Assembly (NCBI GenBank): GCA_963920635.1
Contig: OY987299.1
Coordinates: 69,236,692 to 69,300,691 of the forward strand
Length of the DNA: 64,000 nucleotides
Direction: 5' to 3'
Source: Pseudeuparius sepicola
Lineage: Eukaryota > Arthropoda > Insecta > Coleoptera > Anthribidae
How positions within the stretch are numbered: position 1 is the first letter of the stretch; each line of letters starts with the position of its first letter. Position numbers and translations under genes: made by a program. The notes beneath the pieces are model-generated. The model ran no database searches and had not been told where the DNA came from. It saw only the letters and a list, made by a program, of their open reading frames with translations. Shown here piece after piece: positions 57,971-64,000 of the stretch.

Positions 57971-58239
57971 TTATTTTTTATATACTTTACCTTCTTTCCT
58001 AAGAGTCGCCAAAGAATGTTGCCTAAGCAAAATAGTTTTTAATTATTTTTTATTTTGTATGTGTTCATTTTTATTTTTTATTTTTGTTATGACGAAATTA
58101 AGTTTTTGCTAACTCTATATAGAAGTAAAATAAATATATGCACGTCCAAAGAAGTCAACGTGACTCAGTCCGCCAATAAGAGCGCAAGACGTATACTGAC
58201 GTTTGTATTCGTCGGACGTATAAATAGCCACTTCCTTAA

Positions 58240-58581
58240 ATATACTTCCAAAGAAGTCACATGATTCAACTCACCAAGGAGACCACAAGACATTTACCAA
58301 CTATTATATACGTCGGACTTATAAATAGCCATTGCCTATAGAAAAACCTAGAGATTAATCTGGAGAATTTTGAGTAGTGTCATACGGCCCTAACTTGCAC
58401 AATTTATTGTACAATTTACTCGTCAAGGAATTGACAAGTGTAGTGCAGGCCTAATGCACTTATGTGCTTTTGCTGGCATTGTCCTAAGCACATGAATATT
58501 TTTCTTTTGTCGCTTGTCGTTCTTAAGAACAACCTCTACGCAGAAAAGCTTTTTTCCTTTAATTCGATAGTGATTACTGAC
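58240..58581. other. Start of the giant PCIF1 intron
   Basis: About 340 bases between the foldback cluster and the exon 1 donor. 58340-58581 shows no repeat that I recognise and may be original intron sequence. Confidence 0.5.
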
Positions 58582-58761
58582 CCCTGCTGCACCAGCTCGA
58601 AGGGTAGATCAAACTCCATGCCTGCGTTTGTGGGGGTACCCTGTGGAGTTGTGGGGACAGGCATATGGATATGTTGCTGGGGAGTCGGTGCATTGTTAGT
58701 TTCTGTTGGAGGCCAGTTGGGCCTTTGCTCTTGAGCCTTTGGCTCTCCTTCCTCATTCATT
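58582..58761 (-). CDS. PCIF1: PCIF1/CAPAM first coding exon
   Basis: Encodes residues 1-59 plus two bases of codon 60. The start is the ATG at 58758-58760 (MNEEGEPKAQEQRPNW). A Pro/Thr/Gln-rich, probably disordered stretch follows, then MEFDLPFELVQQ, the segment that precedes the WW domain in PCIF1 of vertebrates (VQDLPEELV in human). The exon ends CAGCAGGG/GTCAGT. The two leftover bases join the first base of the exon at 2429 to give glycine before the WW tryptophan. TTTTCAG stands two bases before the ATG, so a 5'-UTR intron probably ends there. A second ATG four bases on is out of frame. Confidence 0.85.
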
Positions 58762-58936
58762 CTGAAAAGTTTTTATTGAAACTGCAATCGCAGCACTAAA
58801 TGATTCAAGGCGATATTGACGCCAAACGCGGTTAATTAATGCGTGCATTCGATTTATAGGAGTAAAACCTTCAGAAACTGTTTTAAACCAAAATTGGTTA
58901 TCTATTTACTTCCGCGCGTACGTCCAGTCATTACAC
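58762..58936 (-). other. Probable 5'-UTR intron of PCIF1
   Basis: On the minus strand CCAG/GTGTAA (58937/58936) could be a donor and CTTTTCAG (58762-58769) the acceptor, giving a 175-bp intron just before the start codon. Inferred from splice signals only. Confidence 0.45.
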
Positions 58937-59150
58937 CTGGTAAAATTTTTCGTACACTCCACTCTCGACGCCATTTGCTGACTGAAGGGGAATAGGGGAA
59001 AGGGAATGTGCCCACAGAATAGAAGAGGACTGAGGAAAAATTGAAGAGGAGAGACCTCCGGCAGCGTCGCAATTGACGTTGAAAGTTGAAAGCGATGAGT
59101 CATCGAAGGGAGGTGGGCCTAAGGCGCCAAATTCAAATTTCAAGATGTCA
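58937..59150 (-). promoter_or_regulatory. PCIF1 5' UTR and core promoter region
   Basis: Locally GC-richer sequence upstream of the first exon. On the minus strand there are two arthropod initiator-like TCAGTC words (at about 58980 and 59029) and a TGAGTCA/TGACTCA motif at about 59096-59102. No TATA box at a proper distance was seen. A first non-coding exon ending at 58937 is the simplest reading. The transcription start is not fixed. Confidence 0.45.
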
Positions 59151-59617
59151 ACTTGGTAAATTTGGTAAAGAAAACACTTTAAAATTATTGTTTACACATA
59201 TAGTCTATGGTCCTACAACACGGATAATAATCTACGTGAAAATCACGTTTTCGATGGCTTTTGGTGCATTTAGATATCTAACGGAAAAATTTTCGTAACT
59301 GCAAATTACTTATTTCTTATTTGCGTGCCTAGACTAAATAACTAAATTCCAATGAATAAAGCCATACAACTTCCTGATTTCAAAGTGGTTAGGACGTTTA
59401 ATCACGTAAAATTGTTTAGGTATAAAAAACCTAAGTAGGAATAAACTAAAATTAAATTTTAATCACTTTATTCTGAATCACTGCTGTTTTACAACCTTAT
59501 TAATAAAACTCCACATCCTATATTACTAAAAGCACAGTCCAACACACAATAAACACAACAAACGTTCTTTAAAACTGTTCAGAATTCTGTCCAAAATTTT
59601 TAGTTTATAGTTATTAT
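59151..59617. other. Spacer between PCIF1 promoter and BEL-C
   Basis: AT-rich, no gene seen. It ends at the TGTTAGG start of the proposed LTR. Confidence 0.4.
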
Positions 59618-59969
59618 TGTTAGGTTCCTCAAATAGGTAAGAAAAACTCAGTTTTATATCACACCTTTATTGAGTTGCACAAAACACCTAGTATACATAA
59701 AAAATCGAACAAGACATTGACAACAAAACAAGAGACTTTTTGACGAATACATAAAAAAAGTTTTTAATACTTGCGCGCGTGGCAAGAGGAAGTTAGCCAG
59801 TTTCGCCCAAGTCCAACCTTGGGGATCGCAGAGCTTCGGACGGGCCCGTACTGTAAGAGGAGTTACCTCCGAGGCCGAGAGAACGACACCGACTAGACCT
59901 CAGGTGAGGTGAGCTCAAAATAAGGGTTTAAACGTAATAGTTTATTTAATTATCGCCCATTTCCCAACA
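59618..59969 (+). repeat. Proposed BEL-C 5' LTR
   Basis: 352 bp from TGTTAGGTTCC to TTCCCAACA, with TGTT/AACA ends, followed directly by TGGCCACTTCGAGCC (59970-59984), a fitting primer-binding site, and by gag at 60217. No second LTR lies in the window, so this rests on position and ends only. Confidence 0.6.
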
Positions 59970-60216
59970 TGGCCACTTCGAGCCAAGGATACGCGTGAAT
60001 TCCTCTTGCCTATTTGAAATTGCACTTTATTTATATTAAGTTTGTTCAAGTGCTTTAATTCGCTGAATTTGATCGCAATTTCAATTCAATATATTCATAT
60101 TCAGTCCACTACTATTCTAATACTCTCAGAGAACGCATCTATATAAATAAATAAAAAAACTCATAATTTGTATTTACTTTTGAAGCGCTGGTACATTGTA
60201 TTGTTTAATTTTTCAA

Positions 60217-61468
60217 ATGTCTAACAAAGTCAAACAAAGTAAAGCTCTACGCCAGTTGTGTCAAAATGGAATGTCCCAGCTGAAGGAGTTTGGGGAACGT
60301 GCTTTACAAGAACGCACTCCTGAAATCAAATTGCAGTTTAAAATGTTGTTCAACAAATTTGAATCGGTTCAGGAGGCATTTAAAAATCATCATCAGAATG
60401 TAGTATCTTTATTATGCACTCAAGAAGATTTTGATTTAAATGTGGAGGAGGTAGTCCGTAGAGAATTTGATGAACAAGCTTCTCTTGTTTATGCATTGAA
60501 CTCAATGGTATTTGAATCTTCTCCAGAAAATTCTGAAACAAAGGAACTTGTTGCCAAACCCAATGTTAGACTTCCTAAAATCGAAATACCAAAATTTTCG
60601 GGAGACATTAAATTATTTCGACCCTTCTACGACATGTTTCGTACTCTCGTGCATAACAATTCATTGCTATCAGAAATTGAGAAATTTAATTACCTTTTTT
60701 CTTTCCTTGAAGGAACCCCTTTGACTTTGGTACAATGTACACCATTAGTTGTCGAAAATTATCAATCCGCTTTTAGTTCACTGGTGTCCAGATACGATAA
60801 ACCTCGCCTAATCGCCTTTGCACATCAGGCCATTTACAACGCGCCTGTTTTAAAAGATTCGAAAAATCTTCCGGCCCTTCGCACACTTATAAACATATTT
60901 AATGAAAATATAGCGTCACTAAAAAATATGGGTTTCAACACCGATGAATGGGATTTTCTACTCTTTTACCTTTTCAGTAAACATTTAGATAATGAATTAT
61001 TAACTAAATTTGAGGTGGAAGTAGAATCTAAAATTCCAACTTTTGAGGAGCTCAAGAATTTTGTTAATAAACATTGTAACGCTCTCGAAACAGTTGAACT
61101 ATCTTCCGGTTTTAATAAACTCAATAAACCAGAATTTAAAACTACTGATAAAAATAAAATTTTTAATACGCGCTCTCGTACTACTACATCTTTCTTGAGT
61201 AATACCACTAACACTAGTTGTCTATTTTGCAAAAATAATCACCAAATATATAGATGTTTCGCATTTCAAAGGCTTCCACCCTCTGAACGCATGCATAAGG
61301 CAATGTCCAACAACTGGTGTACCAACTGTTTGAGTAGGTAACATACATCTTACAGGAAATTGTAATTCCCAATCGGTATGTCGCTTATGTAAACGGAATC
61401 ATCACACTTTGTTGCATATTCCACGCTCTCCTACAAACGCGGGCCCTCGCCCTAATATAAACGATAAT
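60217..61468 (+). pseudogene. BEL-C gag
   Basis: Starts at the ATG at 60217 (MSNKVKQSKALRQLC), chosen because it aligns with the starts of BEL-A and BEL-B. A helical DUF1759-type gag (IPKFSGDIKLFRPFYDMF; FNYLFSFLEGTPLTLV) is followed by the knuckle CLFCKNNHQIYRC. The frame ends at 61341 (NWCTNCLSR). The second knuckle (about 61380-61420, CRLCKRNHHTLLH) follows in another frame, up to the inserted element at 61471. Confidence 0.85.
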
Positions 61469-61470
61469 AG

Positions 61471-62650
61471 CCCAACAAACACTCAACTTCTGGATTTTTA
61501 ATGGGCCATTGCTGTAATTGATGGATTTGTGATGGGATTGGTTAGCCTTCAATGGCCCATTTCAGGTAAAGTGTTGGAATACTACCGATGGAAATATGAG
61601 AAGAAAACACCAATGGGCCAATAATGGTTCTTTGCCATGCAACCATCAGCAAGGGATGTGCAAATATATGAATGATGTGCCACTTGCGGTCCACTATAGG
61701 CAAAAGTCCACATTATTACCTGTACTTTTTATTTAAATTACTATGAATGGCAAAACCTGATGAGTTTACCGCGCTTGCGCTGTGTCAAAGTTCATCGATT
61801 TTACTGCCTTGAGGCCGGCGTCGCTGGCGCCATATTGTGGTCGTGTGTTGCCGTGTGTGCGTGCACGCCAAGTTCGTTCGGTCCATAGTGCATCAAAATG
61901 TGGTCAATATATAAGCCATACTATATCTGCATGTTGTGAGGAAGCGACTTATAGATGTGGATTATGGATTAGTGCATTGTGTTATGGTAAATAGGTGAAA
62001 GATAAGGAAATTTAATATATGAACCTGGGGGCTATGCATACCTGATAGGTACCTGCAGGTTAAATCGAAGTTAAATCGAAGTTATCAGTCTCACACTGAT
62101 CCCAATGCAATTTTATTCTTAATCAAACATCCAAAATATTTGTCGGTTTTTAAACTTAATAGTTAAAAAATTCTAGTTAAAATAAAAAATTAATGTAGGT
62201 AATACAATTTTGAATTGTTGTTCTTGTCTTTAATTTTTATAGTGATTTATTTTAAGTTTTTTAGAATTTTGCATTTTTGTTCTTGTTTTCAATATATTAA
62301 TTGATTATTATTATTTGCCTTTGATTTAAAAATCACCGTATAGGTAAGTCGGAAACCCGAAAATATACCATTTGATGTGTACAAATTAAATGACCAGCAA
62401 TGTTTGAATTATAAAAGATCTTTAATGGTCCACTATAATTATAACACACAACCTCTATTGGTACTCCTATGGTGGACCATAAGTAAATTTGTACTGGCCA
62501 TCCATGCTGGAAAAGTGACTGATGGAACGCAGCCGGCCACCGGGACATTACGGACCCGGGCCAATGATGGTTTCCATCATCGTTCCAATGATGCAGTGAT
62601 GGTTACCCAATACATTTTTACAAATGGCCCATTTATCAGTGTTTGTTGGG
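61471..62650. mobile_element. DNA element of unclear class in BEL-C
   Basis: 1180 bp with 13-bp inverted ends CCCAACAAACACT / AGTGTTTGTTGGG. AG flanks both sides (61469-61470 and 62651-62652), and removing the insert and one AG restores the reading frame between gag and protease. AATGGGCCA / TGGCCCATT occurs several times near both ends (61499, 61549, 61612, 62570, 62624), as expected for transposase-binding sites. No ORF. A 2-bp duplication is unusual. CACTA-like elements are one possibility. Confidence 0.7.
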
Positions 62651-62652
62651 AG

Positions 62653-64000
62653 TCGGCAGCAGTCCGACGACACTGTTTTTTCACACGCAGTCAACGCAAA
62701 TAGAAACTCTATTTCTTCTCCCCAGAATTCGCAGAGTGACAACCAAACCAGTCAAAGATATCAAGCCTTGAATTTAAGTGCACCACCAGGTACATTACCA
62801 CAACATAATTTCTGTGGTTTGACTTCATCTTCCCAGTCATCTTTAAACGTGCTATTAGCTACTGCGCTTGTAGAGGTTTCAGATATTCGCGGAAACTATT
62901 ATGCAGCTCGTATTTTGATTGACTGTGGGTCCCAAACTAACTATATTTCACAGAGATGTTTTAAAAAATTAGGTTTACCGCGCTTTGATTTGTCTTTAAA
63001 CATTGAGGGACTCCATAATATGAAAGAAACGACTACGCACGGGGGAATAACGTGTACTCTTAAACCATTAGGAGTTTCCGGACCCACAATTACTTTAGAT
63101 TCATTCATCTTACCGAAACTCTGCCCAGACATGCCATCTTTTACCGTAACAAACCAAAGGTTGTCGCATATATCTAATCTTAAATTGGCTGACCCAAATT
63201 ATTTTAGGCCTGGACCAATAGATATTATAATTGGAGCTGAAGTGTTTCCTTATATTCTTACAGGTGATCGTATTTTTGGTAATCACAATGAACCAGTTGC
63301 ACTTAATACAATCTTTGGTTGGATACATTAGTATCCAACCAAAGCAGGATGTACCCATTAGGTAGGTGTGTTCTTGATAAGAATAATTTCTCTTATTTTT
63401 CTAATACCTTTGCAGCATTTTCATCTACATCTTTATTTTCTAAGTTCTCGCATGATAATGACTTATTTGCTGTCGATAAGACTATAAAACGCTTTTGGGA
63501 ATTGGAAGAAATACCCGCGCGCAACTTACTATCGCCCGAAGATGAGAAATGTGAAAAAATATTTCGAGACACTCTTGTTAGAGATGCTACTGGTAGATAA
63601 TCAGATGAAAAATTATTTAACGCCTATTCAGAAATTATTCGTGAATATTTGAACTCTGATTTTCTTGAGACCGTTTCACATGACCCTGCAAAAAACTGCT
63701 TTTACATTCCGCACCACTGTATAGTGAAACCTGAAAAGGTACGCATAGTTTACGACGCTTCTGTAAAAACTAATAACGTTTTTCGCTTAATGATACCCTT
63801 TTGACAGGTGAAAAGTTACAACACGATATAGTATCAATTTTGTTGAATTTTCCATTACATAGCGTGGTGTTTACCGCAGATATCAAAAATATGTTTACCC
63901 AGATTAAGGTAGCAGACAAACACTTAGATTTCTTACGCATAATTTGGAGATTTTCTGCCAGCGAACCACTTCAGGTATACCGCTTAAAGCGTGTCACCTT
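62653..64000 (+). pseudogene. BEL-C protease and reverse transcriptase start
   Basis: Protease with LIDCGSQTNYIS (about 62918), then the LADPNYFRPGPIDIIIGAE block and NTIFGWIH, where the frame meets TAG at 63329 inside a palindrome. It resumes in other frames with KRFWELEEIPARN (about 63490). A stop follows after DATGR (63598), with some codons missing relative to BEL-A, and then RT fingers (KPEKVRIVYDASV, about 63728; VVFTADIKNMFTQI, about 63868). The YVDD box lies beyond the window. Confidence 0.82.
63313..63344. repeat. Hairpin (14-bp stem, 4-base loop) in BEL-C
   Basis: CTTTGGTTGGATAC, loop ATTA, then its exact complement. The left half is normal coding sequence (IFGWI), so the right half looks like a templated inverted insertion that also brought in the stop codon. 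Confidence 0.85.

Larger units (their letters stand above)
54903..58235. mobile_element. TTAA-flanked palindromic DNA element with nested copies
   Basis: Terminal inverted repeats of about 98 bp (GGAAGTGGCTATTTATACGT at 54903, inverse ending 58235) differ at about three positions and are flanked by TTAA (54899-54902 and 58236-58239). Two more copies of the end lie inside, facing each other, at 55303-55672 and 56565-56948 (~370-bp inverted arms), and a part copy at 56083. A TTAA target fits piggyBac or Kolobok types. GG ends favour neither firmly. No own transposase was identified. Confidence 0.72.
54817..58335. mobile_element. Outer copy of the TATTTATACGTCC foldback family
   Basis: Its left end (TGGCTATTTATACATCCGAT) and right end (inverse of TGGCTATTTATAAGTCCGAC) face each other and are related to, but diverged from, the inner element. 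Both carry CTTGTG...CTC(A/C)TTGGTGAGTT. The inner element sits in its TTTAAGG sequence. The exact ends and target duplication are unclear. Confidence 0.55.
2430..58581 (-). other. Giant PCIF1 intron (56 kb)
   Basis: The stretch between the donor GG/GTCAGT (minus strand, at 58582/58581) and the acceptor TTTTAG/G (at 2430/2429). The exon to the right ends with two bases of a glycine codon and the exon to the left begins with the third base. The encoded residues run from LPFELVQQ to the WW tryptophan just as in the vertebrate protein. The intron is almost wholly transposons and satellites. GTCAGT is a weaker than usual donor. Short non-coding exons inside cannot be excluded. Confidence 0.85.
59618..64000 (+). 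mobile_element. BEL/Pao element, 5' part (BEL-C), cut by the window end
   Basis: Proposed 5' LTR, primer-binding site, gag, protease and the beginning of RT, running off the right edge. It points away from PCIF1. It is interrupted at 61471-62650 by a DNA element and damaged by stops and a short palindromic insertion. Its sequence is clearly different from BEL-A and BEL-B, so three BEL families or subfamilies are present. Confidence 0.85.

Overview
The window reads as a chromosome segment of an insect or other arthropod: AT-rich, intron-bearing, and filled with insect-type transposable elements (Dong/R4-like, BEL/Pao, Ty3/Gypsy, mariner, Harbinger, Mutator-like). The species cannot be read from it. 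A TE-rich beetle or hemipteran is only a guess.

The host scaffold is a single gene on the minus strand, the orthologue of PCIF1/CAPAM (the cap-adjacent m6Am methyltransferase that binds the RNA polymerase II CTD). Its promoter and 5' UTR lie near 58.76-59.15 kb and its first coding exon is 58582-58761. Its second coding exon, with the WW domain, is 2202-2429. The reading phase fits exactly across the junction, so the 56 kb between them is one giant intron. Later exons lie beyond the left edge. Apart from the far right, where a BEL/Pao element starts upstream of the promoter, nearly everything else sits inside PCIF1 introns.

Layout, left to right. 0-9.3 kb: three fragments of one restriction-like-endonuclease (Dong/R4-like) non-LTR element beside TAA repeats, a CR1/Jockey-like 3' end, and a mariner MITE. 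10.1-16.8 kb: a nearly intact BEL/Pao element (minus strand) with almost identical 515-bp LTRs and TSD CACAT. 18.8-43.7 kb: a five-layer nest. A TA-flanked DNA transposon with a DUF4817-like ORF carries (a) an old BEL/Pao copy (TSD CAGGG), itself carrying a 3.8-kb DNA element (TSD CATCAAGA) stuffed with MITEs and a tRNA-derived repeat, (b) an 850-bp-arm inverted duplication of a GEDID/GCDTTS-motif gene, and (c) a mariner with about 530-bp TIRs. That mariner is split by a 10-kb P/Galileo-like element (7-bp TSD), which in turn holds a Ty3/Gypsy element and a 142-bp satellite. 47.1-52.75 kb: a Mutator-like foldback element with an 11-bp TSD, built of inverted arrays of a 146-bp satellite and holding a Harbinger insert with a MADF remnant. 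53.0-54.7 kb: a second Mutator-like element with a 10-bp TSD. 54.8-58.3 kb: nested palindromic elements flanked by TTAA, with a pogo/Tigger remnant. 59.6-64 kb: a third BEL/Pao copy, interrupted by a 1.18-kb element and running off the window.

Most element ORFs are broken. The only sequences that look under selection are the two PCIF1 exons. The BEL copy at 10-16.7 kb and the Gypsy copy look the youngest, from their LTR similarity. If PCIF1 is transcribed, its primary transcript contains several very long inverted repeats. No unknown enzymatic system was found. The most unusual items are the giant intron, the ordered nest, and the satellite-filled foldback elements.
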